DNA of 64,000 nt. Origin: Anisus vortex. Taxonomy: Eukaryota > Mollusca > Gastropoda > Planorbidae. Of this stretch, positions 1 through 11,155 are shown piece after piece. The notes beneath the pieces are model-generated. The model had not been told where the DNA came from. It did not search any database and saw nothing but the letters and a program-made list of their open reading frames with translations. The first letter of the stretch is position 1. The number at the start of each line of letters is the position of its first letter. The stretch lies in assembly GCA_949126835.1 (NCBI GenBank), contig OX421500.1, positions 14,540,681 through 14,604,680 of the forward strand, read 5' to 3'. The position numbers and the translations under genes are program-made.

Positions 1-1028
1 GAGCTCTTGTACCAAATTATCATAGTAACCCCAGTGGGCCATGCAACTGATGCAGGCAGGTATGAGTTATACTCTGTCCGAGGCTAGCCTTATGCTGGCA
101 CACCTATAGGGCGACCACATGTTGGGTTTTATTGCTTCGTTCGTGTTCCCCTTTCCAAACGTAAATTTGCTTCACCCCTCAAATCATGAAAGGCCTGCCT
201 CATTTCCCTGTTATGTTGGAGAGGTACGGCTTCGGTCCAGTGGATTTGGTCTAATACGCCTATGTCCTCTTCTAAAGTAAACCTGAAGACCACATTTGAA
301 ACCGTCCGAATGTACAGGACGTTGTTTACATCCCTTTCAGCAGTCGCACCACCCCCCACCGATCTATAATGTCTCTAAAATAAGAACCCAAAATGACTGT
401 ATAGACCAGGGAGTAACGTATTAGGAGTGAGCTCAGGAGATGCACACCAAAGTTCTGTCCAGGCTGCAGCCACCCCACGACACGCCAAAGGCGTGGCGTG
501 CCGTGTAACAGGAATGGTATCCGCAGCACAGCGATTGTTCACTGCGGTTCCCTTAGTGTCATTATCGTGTGGCTCGCTCGTATACCTGCAATATCACCCG
601 GTAGCACAAATCTTACACTATAGGTACAAGCACCCAGGTACGCGGGTGGTTCGCGAGATGGGACTGCTGCGTCCATTGCTTCACCCTCACCAAGAACCCG
701 TAGTCTCTCGGCAGTGCAGTGGGTTTTGGACCCGCAGAGGGAGCTGTCCCCCATGAGTGCGCCCGCCAGTGTAATCTTAACTGTGATCGAATAGGCAGTT
801 TACACACTTCGCCAACTTTGAGGGGCTTGGGTACACACTACCCCCACCAGAACGAGCCAATCCGACCCCAACCCAGCTTTGATGACCACTCCTTGCCCGG
901 GCACCCACAGCGATGGAGGCGGAGGCATGCGGCGACCATAGTCCCATGCATCGGCCCACTGGTTTGACTCGGGGAACCAGTAGTGTTCACACTTCGTGGA
1001 CTTTGAGACTTATGGGCACGGAAGTGAT
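1..1028 (+). repeat. Dispersed retroposon-like repeat X, copy 1
   Basis: GC-richer than its surroundings. The same order of blocks recurs at 12540, 19117 and 23953 on the plus strand and at 63031-63688 on the minus strand: a 'ttgtacc..gtgggccatgcaactg' head, a 'cactataggtacaag' middle, and a 'gtaatcttaactgtgatcg' to 'cagaagtga' end. Some copies are 5'-truncated and the minus-strand copy has a 9-bp target duplication, so a retroposon is likely. Open frames crossing it are not conserved between copies and I do not regard them as genes. Confidence 0.6.
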
Positions 1029-2604
1029 TATGTACAACAAGACATGAACATCGCGTCAATATGGCGGAGAAAATAAACATCTACGCACTACACAACATTT
1101 TTTTCCGTTTATTCTGATCGACTTTCTAAAGACAGTTTCTAATTCTGCAAAACTGCTAAATTAAGATATTTGATTTGCACTCTTTACCGCTAGCTATTTA
1201 AATATATACAGGTGTGTAAAATTCAAAAGCCGGATATAAATATACGGTGGGCGATTTGGATGGAGACCGCAGGCCTCTAGTTCGACTCCCTACGCACTTG
1301 GCTGTTAATCAACACAATTTGCTCGAGTGAAACTAGATATAAAAATGCAACTTTTGGTTCAAGGATGTTACACAATTTGAACTTTTGTTTCAATTTCGTT
1401 TAGATTAAGTGGTCTCCAATTGCAAAAATGGCAGGTCTTTGATGCTGTAACTAAAGTTGAATAGTCGAATATTATTTGAAGGGGAGAGGGTGTATTAATT
1501 ATTATATTATTTTTGAAAAGATAAGGAAAGAGTATAGCCCTAGTTATGAATGATATATTATAATTTCCTTGATGGTTAAAAGGAAGATCCAACATCTCAC
1601 TATTTCTGTTACGCCTTATCTAAAGCCAATATGCTATGAAACATTAGTTTCATTCAAATAAAATTAGAATCAGCTAATAGAGCCGCCGATCTCTTCAAAA
1701 CTTCCATCAGTCGATAAATTATTAGGACATGATATTTTTACTGATCCACAAAAAAAAAAGAGCGAATTCAGACATTGTTTTTGATAACAATGCTAAACTT
1801 AAGATTGACAAAATTATTAATTTATGGTCTAAGCACCTGTACAAGAATAAATAGTTGAATTACAAACAAGACAATACAGACCAAGATTCCAACTTTATGC
1901 GTTAATTGATTTATTTAACGGAATGCGGGAACGATTGTGGACTTAAACAAGGTCGGTGCTGTTCACAGACAAGTAAAGCTAATTTATTCATTCCCTGATA
2001 TCAATAAGGCATTTTCTTTCGTTGTAGCTTTTAAGTCTACTGCAAATCAAAGTACTTAACTATTTATTACAGAAAAAAGATGCCAAAATATAGAGAAGCA
2101 GCTCTGGTTATGATATATTATTTGACTTTATGCAGTAAAAAAAAAATGGGACTGGGTATACATTTATCAATAAAACATCAAGACAGCTATTTAAGGACAA
2201 CCTTAAATTTGGCAATAACACTGGCCGTAAACAACAATGTAAAATTGACTTGCCTATAGTTAACAGCTTAGGCTATAAAAATGTTTCACTTACATACTTT
2301 CATTTCTCCGATGGGGTAATACAACCAATGATTAATAAAATATGTAGCCAAAGATTATGGATAGAAAAATAAGGAACTTATACTCACATGTGAAGGAAAT
2401 ACAAGAAATATTGACATTTAAAGGTCGGATGGTTCAACTAAAATCATGGGAATACACCATTATCTTTTGCAGATTTAAAGATGCATTGCAATGAAATTTT
2501 CTGCTTATCAACGTGTAAAGAACATAAAACTAAAGAAAAAACTACAACAAAAAAACAATAAAAAAACATAAACAATGTATGCATTTAAAAGGAAGACCAT
2601 GGAG

Positions 2605-2866
2605 GATTACAATTTTAGAACCCTTTTTCGGATGAAAACTAAACGCTTTTAAACTAAAACTTTTGTTTATCAGAAAGTTAATCTTAAAAAAACAAACTGT
2701 TGTTCACAGCCGATTCAAATAGCTAGCATAGATTTTGAACAAAGATATCGAAACTAAAAGGATTGACATTGAGTTTGTAACGTAGACTGTAGGCTGGTAT
2801 TGTCTTTTGTGTTGAAATACGGCATTTGTTTTACTTCAATAATTGTTTTATCTGAGTTTGACTTTG
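2605..2866 (+). promoter_or_regulatory. Conserved upstream/5' UTR region of gene A
   Basis: About 260 bases before the start codon are strongly conserved in front of all four exon-1 copies (also 28218, 42299 and 50385). Shared blocks include 'acaattttagaaccc', 'cggatgaaaac', 'gactgtaggctggtattgt' and 'ttttacttcaataattgtt'. Conservation exceeds that of most intron sequence, which suggests promoter plus 5' UTR. I see no clear TATA box and cannot place the transcription start. Confidence 0.45.
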
Positions 2867-2918
2867 ATGATGCATTGGACTTTATCACTTCTGCTATTTG
2901 TCTTGATTCCTTTACTGG
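2867..2918 (+). CDS. Gene A exon 1: signal peptide
   Basis: Two adjacent in-frame ATGs open a 17-codon exon reading MMHWTLSLLLFVLIPLL plus one base, followed by a consensus donor GTATGT. The exon is almost entirely a hydrophobic secretion signal. The intron is phase 1; the split Val codon is completed by the exon at 6256. Near-identical exons lie at 28467, 42569 and 50653, each with the same donor, which supports the model although no transcript is available. The second ATG (2870) may be the real start, since copy C has only that one. Confidence 0.72.
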
Positions 2919-2995
2919 GTATGTATTTAGTCATTAAACAAAAAAGTACATGTTTAGGCATCAGAGAAAGTTGATCAAAGAAAATTTCCATGTGG

Positions 2996-3210
2996 TACAT
3001 GGCGTACTGAAGGTCCCGGGTTCGAATCCTGGTGCAGGCTAGGATTTTTTTTACGGGTCTGGAGGGTGTCCCTGAGTCTACCTAGCCTTGACGGGTACCT
3101 CACCTACATTAGGGCAAAGTAAAGGTGACAGCGAATGGGGCTGGCCACACAATCGCCTTGCATGTCGTGGCCAAAGAAATTGGTGAATGCTGCTTTGCCA
3201 GCCTTTTACT
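2996..3210 (+). repeat. tRNA-derived SINE in intron 1 of gene A
   Basis: Carries a pol III B-box-like 'gggttcgaatcctgg', then the SINE body (gggtctgg..gtgtccctgagtc..gcaaagtaaagg..ctggccacacaatcgcc). The 5' tRNA-like part is shortened. Counterparts occupy the same intron position in copy C (28530) and copy D (50780), so the insertion predates block duplication. Confidence 0.75.
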
Positions 3211-3781
3211 TTTTTTTTCACATCTACTTCTGTACGTAATTAAGGTGAGGATTCAGGCCCGACTGTTTTTTTTTTTATTGTATTATTTAAAATATACAAG
3301 CCTGTGTTACATAAGATAAGTTTTGAGGACCCAATAAAACATTTATGATTTAAAAACAAGAGGTTGATGAAAAAATAGCGAACGCTTTAAATGATCAATT
3401 AAGTGGAAAAATACAAAAGCTAGCTTTAACTAAAAATTGTTTAGTTTTATACTAATACAAGCAATATAAAGTTGTTTGGTTTATTATTGTTTAGATTTTA
3501 AATAACATAAACATTAGGGAATTTGAAGTCTGTGTTGAATAAACTTAACAGTTAAATCTTACAAGATTGGGTTAAGAAGAGGTAATAATTCCAGCAAACT
3601 AAAAAATATTATCTGAAATGCTGAAAATAATTGTCTGAAGTGATTATGTTTATTATTTTGATTATGTGTATGTTGCATCTACGAAACACACCAGAAGACA
3701 ATATATTGGTACTAAATTATGAACTATCAACAGCAGTATCAAGAAACAATAGAAAATAAAAACTTAAAGTACTCTTACTAT

Positions 3782-4245
3782 TCCATGGCATAAAAAATAT
3801 TTAGGGAAGTATCCATTTACGTTACAACTATTTAGGGAAGCATCCAATAACATGACAAATATTAAGGGATGTATCCATTTACATGACATATATTTTGGGA
3901 TATATCCATTTACATTGCAAATATTTAGGGAAGTATTAATTTACATTACAAATATTAAGGGATGTATCCATTTACATGACATATATTTTGGGAGATATCC
4001 ATTTACATTATAAATATTTAGGGAAGCATTCATTTACATTGCAAATATTAAATGCCTAAGGAAATAATAAATATACATTTACATTACAATTATTTAGGGA
4101 AGTATTCATTCATTTACATTACATATATTTAGGGAAATATCAATTTACATTACAAATATTTAGGGAAGTATCCATTTACATTACACATATTTAGGGAATT
4201 ATCTATTAACATTGCAAATATTTAGGGAAATATACATTTACAAAC
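3782..4245. repeat. 31-bp minisatellite in intron 1 of gene A
   Basis: About 13-14 diverged units of the pattern 'catttacattacaa' + 'atatttagggaagtatc'. An orthologous array of about ten units is at 46800-47120. Only about one unit remains at 30885-30935 (copy C) and 52610-52655 (copy D). It is therefore a variable-number array within the duplicated intron. Confidence 0.85.
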
Positions 4246-4643
4246 AAACAGGGAAGCTCATGTCGATTTCCTTTTGTAAATTTCCTTTTTATACTAAAAT
4301 TTATAACATTCAATGTACTTTAACAAAATAATACAGTCCATCAAACAAAAAGATTAAAATAAATTTCTTATAGACTAATAGCCGTAGGGTAACAACTTGA
4401 AATCGTAGAAAGGTTTCAATAGTCACTTATCAAGCTGGAAAACGTATATAACTACAGTATTACAAGCATTTTACTAATGAGTATGAGAATCCACAAGCAA
4501 AATAGAAAGTAGCCAATGCTACAGCAAAAAAAAAGGCTAATTGTAACAGACAAACAAACAAAAGAAAAACGCAAGACTTATGCTTGAAATCATCTTAAAT
4601 GCAGCAGGGTAATATATATTGATAGGGTAATAGACGAAAGTTA

Positions 4644-5234
4644 TTGACAAGTCTTAATGAGGTGTGACCTTTTCAAATGAAAGAGATCATGAACTTCCGG
4701 TGAAATTTACCGTCATATTCGTAAATAAAAACTTGCTTTTTGTGGTGTTTGAACAATTGATTTCAACCTAGGCGGCCAGTTATGGTCCTTTAGAAATAAA
4801 TAAAGATTAATAATGAGGAATCCGTTTTTAACATCAAAAGTGAATAGTCTATAATTAATACTCAAAGTGTTAGTCACATTAGGTTAAATTTAGCTTTGTT
4901 TGTAAAATAAATTAGTCAAGAGTTGCGTCCTTGGTTATAAAAAAAAAACACAATTCGTAAATTCATAAACAAACCAAAATACGAAAATTATTTTGCATCA
5001 AGCAATTAGTTTAGGATTATAAATACGTGATTATTCACGTCTGACATTCACAATCCATCGTTTTCTTTTGGAAACCTCTTTTGGAAATGAAATAAAATAA
5101 ATTTAATCCACTACAACTTTTCGTACAACCAGTAACGCAGCACACAGACATGTTTGGAAGCAAATGATCGAATAGGACCGGATGTGTTTTAATTTTCGAA
5201 ATATAATACTTGCATAATTGTTAAGACTTGTCAA
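4644..5234. mobile_element. TA-flanked MITE, TIR TTGACAAGTCTTAA
   Basis: Begins TTGACAAGTCTTAA and ends with its complement TTAAGACTTGTCAA, 591 bp apart, with TA on both outer sides. The second copy (53679-54286) is inverted relative to this one. TA target and long terminal repeats suggest a Tc1/mariner-type non-autonomous element. No transposase is visible; an open frame inside is not supported as a gene. Confidence 0.7.
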
Positions 5235-5440
5235 TAGAATAATGAAACGTCTTGAAACAGCCACACATACTATAAACAAAAACACGCATAGCCCAATCTT
5301 ACTGCAGACAAAATTTAACAACATGCACAAGTAATGAATGATTTACAAACTATAAAAGCTAAAGCAGACTCAGAAAACGTAGAAACTAGAGATAAAACAA
5401 AATTATTCTTTGAATTTTGAACTTAGAAAAGGAAAGAATG

Positions 5441-5711
5441 GTGCGCGGTGGCCGTGCGGCAGCGCGTTCGGCTGGCGTACCTAAGGTCCCGGGTTCAAAT
5501 CCTGGTGCAGGCTAGGATTCTTTCCCGGGTCTGGATTGTGTCCCTGAGTCCACCCAGCTCTGATGGGTACCTGACCTTTGTTGGGGTAAAGTAAAGGCGT
5601 TTGTGTATAGCGCTGGGCACACAATCACCTATCATGCCGTAGCCACAGAAACTGGTGTACGCTGCTTCAACGGACCTATGGATCAATTCGGTTCGACGGG
5701 TACTTAACTTT
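5441..5711 (+). repeat. Full-length tRNA-derived SINE (about 270 bp)
   Basis: The most complete SINE in the window. A tRNA-like head (gcgcggtggccgtgcggcag, then gggttcaaatcctgg as B box) leads into the family body and the 'gatcaattcggttcgacggg' end. It lies in intron 1 of gene A and is missing from the matching place in block 2 (about 31450-31500), so it inserted after those blocks separated. Confidence 0.8.
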
Positions 5712-5947
5712 ATAGCGTAAAGAGAATTGGCTTATACTGGAAACTTTCGCAAACATATTCATTATGAAGTAGGTGGTCAATATCTTCGGTAGATGCTTAA
5801 AACGAAGAGTGGAGTCTCACACTCAAATAATTCATGCCCCACATAGAAACAAAACTCTAAGATTAAGCTGGATAATATCACCACGCCAAAATTACGCAGT
5901 TAAGGGCCGGTCCACCTCTAGTCTGAACTCCGAACAATGAGACAGAA

Positions 5948-6050
5948 ACATATTTCATCATCATCATCAGACACGTGACTTTCGTCGTTGGGGGGGTGTG
6001 TGCTACGACGGTGCGCGTAACCAGATCTCTCCATTTGTCCCGGTGTAAGT
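5948..6050 (-). mobile_element. Non-LTR retrotransposon 3' end with (ATC)n tail
   Basis: On the minus strand a short coding-like remnant is followed by a (GAT)n tail, seen as 'tcatcatcatcatcag' on the plus strand. The same insertion, longer, sits in intron 1 of copy C at 31742-31985. It is a 5'-truncated RTE-type fragment inherited by both blocks. Confidence 0.45.
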
Positions 6051-6255
6051 CGTTTGTAGATTATGCTTTAATAGCAACTATCTCTGAAGTACAGAGTGTA
6101 AATTACTTCTTATGGCCTTACAAGTTTCAAAACTGTGTTGTTTATATTGTAGTTGTTTTGTCCTTGTGTGTGTGTGTGTGTTGTTTTTAATTGTTGTCTT
6201 GGTGTTGTTTAGTTAAAATTACATATTTAATATTATAAATTTAACTTTATTTCAG

Positions 6256-6605
6256 TATCAAGTCAAAGTTCCGTTGATCCAGAAAAACTAAAAGTCTGTG
6301 TTAAAAATCTTTTTAACGACTTGGGAGATGCGCTTGACTCCAAGGAGAAAATTTGTGAAATCTTCAGGTCTTACCTAGGCTGTGTCTTGAAAACACTTCC
6401 TAAAAAGCCAACACCAGATGAGCTCAAAAGTTTGGATGAGGAGATTACAAAAGAATTATCGAAACAAGGGCAGACTTTCCCGTGCAGCTATAACATACAG
6501 GAAATAGCGGACAAAGCCTGGAATGGTGCTCTAAAGACAAGCTCATCATTTGTTATCTGCATCCTTGGGTTGTCTATGTATATCTTGTTCTACTTGAATT
6601 ATTAG
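6256..6605 (+). CDS. Gene A exon 2: four-Cys secreted, GPI-tailed protein
   Basis: A pyrimidine-rich acceptor (ttatttcag) precedes this exon. Joined to 2867-2918 it gives a 133-residue protein. Residues 1-20 are a signal peptide with a likely cut near VSS/QSS. The ectodomain, about 21-106, is charged and probably helical, with Cys32, Cys51, Cys60 and Cys94 conserved in every copy (contexts KVC, ICEIF, GCVL, PCSY); two disulfides are plausible. Asn107-Gly-Ala is a good GPI omega site, followed by a short spacer and a hydrophobic run (VICILGLSMYILFY) that ends the protein. A single transmembrane anchor is the alternative. Copies C (32347) and D (53013) are close paralogs. Substitutions cluster between Cys32 and Cys60. 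I do not recognise the family and assign no function. A start at the internal GTG near 6321 would lose the signal peptide and the first Cys. Confidence 0.78.
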
Positions 6606-6634
6606 TACGATGGTGTGAGAGTTGATTTGACTAT

Positions 6635-7079
6635 AGACTATAATACATATTATGGACCAGTTGCTTTAGTATTTCTGCTATATGATGACTTGAAACACTG
6701 ATTTTCTGAATTCCCGATTCTAAATAAGGTAGTTGCTCTAAAGTAGTTGCTATACTAGTTCCGTTTTATTTAATCGCTATGATTTTCTGAAGTAAAATTA
6801 AAATCGAAAGTTGTATACAGCGGAAAAATTTACAAATCATTGTTGTATGCGCACGGAAAAAGAATATAAGCTCTAAAAATAGAGCAAGCGGCCCATCTTA
6901 TTATAATGATAATAGGAATAAAAGGCCTAAAAGTAAGCTTATTCATTTTAAGTCGAAAAAATGCGATTTAATAAAACGGAAATTGTATAGCAACTATTTT
7001 TTTTAGACTCGGGAATTACAAAACAAGAAGATAAGAGTAGAAAAAACTAAAGCAAGCAGTCCATGTGTATTATAGTCTA
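6635..7079. mobile_element. M-family MITE plus inverted partial copy in 3' UTR of gene A
   Basis: Starts 'agactataata..ttatggaccagttgct' and ends 'agcaagcagtccatg..tattatagtct'. An internal M end (agcaagcggcccatctta) near 6890 shows that a complete M element is followed by an inverted partial one. It lies 30 bp after the stop codon and before the ATTAAA signal, so it would be transcribed. Copies C and D lack it at this place. Other M copies are at 8475, 10870 and 48282. Confidence 0.65.
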
Positions 7080-7147
7080 TGGTTTCAGCCTACTCTTCTA
7101 TGTACACCACTGTGTTTATTCGTTATTGTTCTCTATAACTGTTGTTC

Positions 7148-7153
7148 ATTAAA
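7148..7153 (+). promoter_or_regulatory. Candidate polyadenylation signal ATTAAA, gene A
   Basis: ATTAAA within 'gttgttcattaaagatacag', conserved at 53446 in copy D. Copy C has ATTTAA here and may use the downstream AATAAA (A: 7303-7308). Without the MITE the distance from the stop would be about 100 bp, as in copy D (87 bp). Confidence 0.4.
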
Positions 7154-7954
7154 GATACAGAGAGCAAAAATGTTCTCTGCTCTTTGCCTTATAATTTTAT
7201 CAATGAATGAATTATTTACCATATGTATTGACTGTGGTTCACCTAAAAAATCATGTAGAACACAAAAATGTTGAGATAATGTTATACCCAACCATTGTCT
7301 GTAATAAACTGTTTAACCTAAAACACAATTTTACACAAAGAAATCATCTCTTTTACATTTTTACGTCAAGTAATAAACAGCTAAAGTTAGTTAACACAAA
7401 CATCCAAGCACCCTATCTATCTAGCAATCGTCTAGATGTATGTCTGTCTATCGACCACACTTAATTTAATTAATCATTTATCTTGATTGACTACTCTGAT
7501 ATTTTCATCACTTTCTAATATATTACTGCTTAATTGTTGGTCATTTAGCGATCTCTAGGGCAATTTAGTTTGCCTGATGCGTAATCTAATTGTTTGCTTA
7601 TAACTTAAATAAAATGTTTTGACTTGTTTACAACCTGATTACAAAATTACGAATTTGAGATTTAAAAAAATAATATTTTTTTCGCCAATAAACTCTGTTA
7701 ATAAATATTTTTGTTTGTGTTTTGAAATTTTGAAAATTTCATAATTCCTTGTAAATCAAATTTTGAGGTCAACCATTGACCATTTAGTGCAAAGGTCTCA
7801 AAAATTGTAAAGCTTGTATCAATAGTTATAAAATGTGAAAATAACACTAGAACTACAATTTTTATAACAATTTGGATAATACGTGAAAGGTTACAAAAAG
7901 CACCACGCAAGCTGTATACGCTTGTCATGTTAATAATTATTATTGAAAAAAACT

Positions 7955-8440
7955 GTAAAGTATCCAGTCAGACCAAATTGATCCATAAGATGGCGGTGAA
8001 GTAGCCCAATTTAAGTCACCTACCCATCAGTGTTAATAGGAATAAAAGGGCCTTGCATCCATGCCCCCACTGCGGCAAACTTTTTCGGGCAAGAATAGGC
8101 CTCACCAGCCATCTTCGTACCCATAAGCATCCATGACGCTGACAAAGGATGGTCCTCTTCGCAAGTGATGGACAATAATCATCATCATCATATTAATTAT
8201 ATATGTCACAGTCAGTGTATTAGTTATTAATATTGCATATTATGGTGGTACAGTTCGGTGTGGAAGTCTTGGTCTTATGTTGAAGCCATTAAACGGCTAA
8301 GGCCATTATCTATCTCGTTGTCAAATTACTTTTTATATATTATAACTTAAACAATCAGATCATGGTAGACTCAGAGACAGCCACCAAGACTCGAGAACGA
8401 ATTCTAGCCTTCAACACGATTCAAACTCAGAATCTTCTGT
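7955..8440 (-). repeat. SINE fragment interrupted by an insertion
   Basis: Minus-strand pieces of the SINE ('ggaccaaattgatcc'-type end at 7970 and the 'gtagactcagagaca' body at 8366) flank foreign sequence 8031-8353. The uninterrupted counterpart is at 48092-48245, which fixes the insertion point. Confidence 0.65.
8031..8353 (+). mobile_element. Non-LTR retrotransposon C-terminal finger and (ATC)n tail
   Basis: The plus-strand reading near 8070-8135 gives CPHCGKLFRARIGLTSHLRT, the zinc-finger-like C-terminus typical of many endonuclease-reverse transcriptase retrotransposons, followed by 'aatcatcatcatcat'. ATCAG flanks the insertion on both sides (8026-8030 and 8354-8358), and 48161 shows the empty site. 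The last 160 bp after the tail are unexplained. Confidence 0.6.
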
Positions 8441-8474
8441 TCCAAATTATTTAAATAAAGTTAGTTAACCCAAC

Positions 8475-8840
8475 GACTATAATAAGATGGACCGCTTGCT
8501 CTATTTTTAGAACTTATATGTTTGTTTTTTCCGTGCGCAACCAATAACGCTGTCTTAAATTACTTCTACGCTCCTACGTTTGCATTAAAATTTCCACTGT
8601 ATACAACTTTAATATTTAATTATAATTTTTCATTGAGAAAATCATAGCGATTAAACAAAGGGGAAGTGTACAGTACAAAAGGGAATCGGCAATTCCGAAA
8701 AGAAGTCATTCGTCTAATCAAACAACAGAGATATTAACCCTTACAGTCCCGGGCGCGTATATAGCTTAACTGAAGGCAGCAAAGATAGAAGTAGGTCGGT
8801 ACGGGAAGGGTTAAGGCAAGCGGTTCATCTCATTGTACTC
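8475..8840. mobile_element. M-family MITE with nested piggyBac-like MITE
   Basis: Inverted ends 'gactataataagatggaccgc' and 'aagcggttcatctcattgta' mark an M element. The TTAA-flanked short element 8734-8814 is inserted inside it. The counterpart without the nested insertion is at 48282-48540. Confidence 0.65.
8734..8814. mobile_element. Tiny piggyBac-like MITE, copy 1
   Basis: TTAA on both sides and inverted ends CCCTTACAGTCCCG and CGGTACGGGAAGGG. The interior is 'ggcgcgtatatagc..gaaggcagc'. Three other copies are at 25781, 29671 and 35893. TTAA target plus CCCTT termini fit piggyBac-derived elements; no coding capacity. Confidence 0.75.
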
Positions 8841-9229
8841 TTTGGTTAACCGAATAACACATTGAGGCAATGTAAAGAGAAACTGGAGGGTGAGAAAGTG
8901 GAGCGAGAAAAGATAGAAAACGAAAGAGTGAGATATAGTATGGGCGATATATCTGGTTATACTGAGAAACGACAGGGAGCGGCAGGTAAAATACAAGTAA
9001 GCAACTTCTCAGAAATGAATGCAAAAACTTTTTTGTTAAACTCTCACAAGTGTGGTACATTTTTTATTGCTTCTGAATTATTGCTATCTTATTTATAATC
9101 ATCTTTATAAATCACTAAGGTCCTGAAGTTTGCAGCGTGTTTAGCTATGACCTAAGACCAGCTTTGCTGATCAATTTTAACTTGTAAACAGGATGTACAA
9201 ACAATAAGCAGCTGCACGCACAAATAAGT

Positions 9230-9232
<3 letters not shown>

Positions 9233-9292
<60 letters not shown>
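9233..9292. repeat. (AT)n microsatellite
   Basis: About 30 uninterrupted AT dinucleotides. Similar shorter runs lie at 11443-11472, 13472-13490 and 56772-56790. Confidence 0.95.
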
Positions 9293-9295
<3 letters not shown>

Positions 9296-10397
9296 GGTTC
9301 TTTCGTTGAATAATTTAAGGTTGAGAAGGGGGTGGGCTTACTTATTCATTATTCTATGTTTAAAAGATGAGCTGAAAACGTTTTCTAAGGGGCATAAACG
9401 TGGATTGTGGGGCCAACACAATGCCCAGCCGTCTTCACTTTGACACAACTTATGTCAAAAGAAAAGATAGAGTCCATAAGAAAAATAATTTTTAGAATCC
9501 TTCTAATAAGGTGAATAATAAATGCCCCCGAACTAAAACTTTCGTTAAATATACAGGTTGGCCTAATTTTTACATTTATTTTTACTTTTTACTGTTGCAG
9601 GCCTGTCTAATTTGAGCAGCAAAGAGTTTTATACGTCATGAGATTTTTACCTGGGAGAAATAACATTGTGGCCTAGTCGGTCAATCGTTACTGTGTTGTT
9701 GTTTTTTGGTTGTTTTTTTTGAATTGACATTCAAGGCCTGCTTTGCTGAAATTGTATTCGGAATAAGATTTTTGATGATGTCTTCGCCTCTTCCACTACT
9801 TCTGGTGCTGGTAGCGTCGATATGCGAGAACAAATGCATATAAGTACTCTTTCTTTCCGAGTGGCATTCGGGCATGGAATGGGTTGGCTGAACAAACCAG
9901 GAAAACCTGTAACTTAACATCATTTAAAACATCAATAAAAATGCAAGACTAGACTCAGACCACGGATGAGCGTAGGATGCAATAATCTTCTTTATAGAAG
10001 GAGCGTCTGTAATGTATAAGATAAGATAAGATACCTTCGCTAGGTACGTACATCACGTTTTCAAAGCACCTATCATTTTTATCTTCTTCTTCATATTACT
10101 GGGGAGACCTCGTTATGACCGTAGAAAAAGTCCACAATTTTACTGCAATTAAAATAAATTAAAATAATCTGACCCTGAGGAAATGGTGAATTTGGAAAGA
10201 TACTAATATCAAACTTTATTTAAATTTCACAGGAATAACTTGGTAAAAGTTGTTCAATTAGATCAGTCCTAAAACTTTAATGTTACTATGTGTCATTGCA
10301 AGGGCGCCATGGAATATCGCAAAGATTGTAATATTATTTTGGGGGGGGGGGGGACTTTCCATTCAATGATGTAAAAGCAGACATCTAGAGCTTTGAA

Positions 10398-10680
10398 TTA
10401 GGGGAAGGAAGTCGAGGTCAAGACGTTCTTCAATAAGGGAGCCGAGGTAAAGACGTACTTCAGTAAGGGAGCAGAGGTAAAGACGTACTTCAATAAGAGA
10501 GCCGAGGTAAAGACGTACTTCAATAAGGGAGCCAATGTAATGACGTACTTCAATAAGGGAAACGAGGTAAAAAAAAGTACTTCAATAAGGGAGCCGAGGT
10601 AAAGACGTACTTTAATAAGGGAGCCGAGGTAAAGACATACTTCAATAAGGGAGCCGAGGTAAAGACGTACTTCAATTAGG
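10398..10680. repeat. 30-bp minisatellite
   Basis: About nine units of 'gggagccgaggtaaagac' + 'gtacttcaataa', well conserved except one unit with inserted A bases near 10570. No paralogous array is seen elsewhere in the window and no coding reading is supported. Confidence 0.92.
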
Positions 10681-10869
10681 GCCCTATAAGTTTAAGTGTA
10701 GGAACCACTGATTCAACCGTTCTGTTATCCTTTTTTTTTTACCAATACAAAATATTTGTAGATATATTTCAGAGATTGTGGCAAATAATTTTAATTGCGT
10801 AGGAACATTTACCAAGTAATTCTGACTGAAATATTCTCGTAATTAAGGCGAAAGTTCTACCTTAGCCCA

Positions 10870-11155
10870 AAGACTATAATAAGATGGACTTGTTGCTTTA
10901 CTATCTCTGCTATTCGATGACTCGAATGACTTCGTTATGAAATTCCTGATTCCCTTTTGCATTGTACACTTCCGTTTTATTTAATGGCTATGATTTTCTC
11001 AATGAAAAATTTTAATCGAAGGTGTTTACAGCAGAAATATTTAGGCAAACGTAGAGAACGCAGAAGTAATTTAAGACAGCCTAATTGGATGCGCACGGAA
11101 TAAGAACATAAAAGCTCTTTAAATAGAGCAAGCGGTCCATCTTAATATAGTCTTT
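10870..11155. mobile_element. M-family MITE, intact copy (about 286 bp)
   Basis: Inverted terminal repeats of about 25 bp: 'agactataataagatggac' at the left, and at the right 'gcaagcggtccatctta' + 'atatagtct'. This is the cleanest single M element and serves as the reference for 6635, 8475 and 48282. Confidence 0.75.

Larger units (their letters stand above)
290..8873. repeat. Paralogous block 1 (carries gene A)
   Basis: This segment is colinear with 23908-33480 and, in parts, with 33480-48568 and 48640-54394. Shared landmarks in order are the 'ggcaggtctttgatgctgta' segment near 1430, 'aaacaaggtcggtgctgt' near 1945, exon 1, an intronic SINE, a 31-bp minisatellite, exon 2, and a minus-strand SINE near 8000. 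It reads as one unit of a tandem segmental duplication. The left edge is where similarity to block 2 begins ('gaccacattt'); the right edge is the end of the M-family MITE shared with 48540. Confidence 0.7.

Noticed and set aside
427..756. 109-codon open frame near the left edge
   Set aside because: Opens on GTG inside repeat X; other X copies (19117, 24000, 63200) break the frame, so it is not under coding constraint.
3005..3035. Possible tRNA gene because of the gggttcgaatcctgg box
   Set aside because: No acceptor-stem pairing or complete cloverleaf; it is the B-box part of the SINE.
3782..4245. CRISPR-like array
   Set aside because: Head-to-tail 31-bp units without spacers and with gradual divergence.
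10398..10680. CRISPR-like regular 30-bp repeats
   Set aside because: Units are contiguous with no unique spacers and the genome is eukaryotic; it is a minisatellite.
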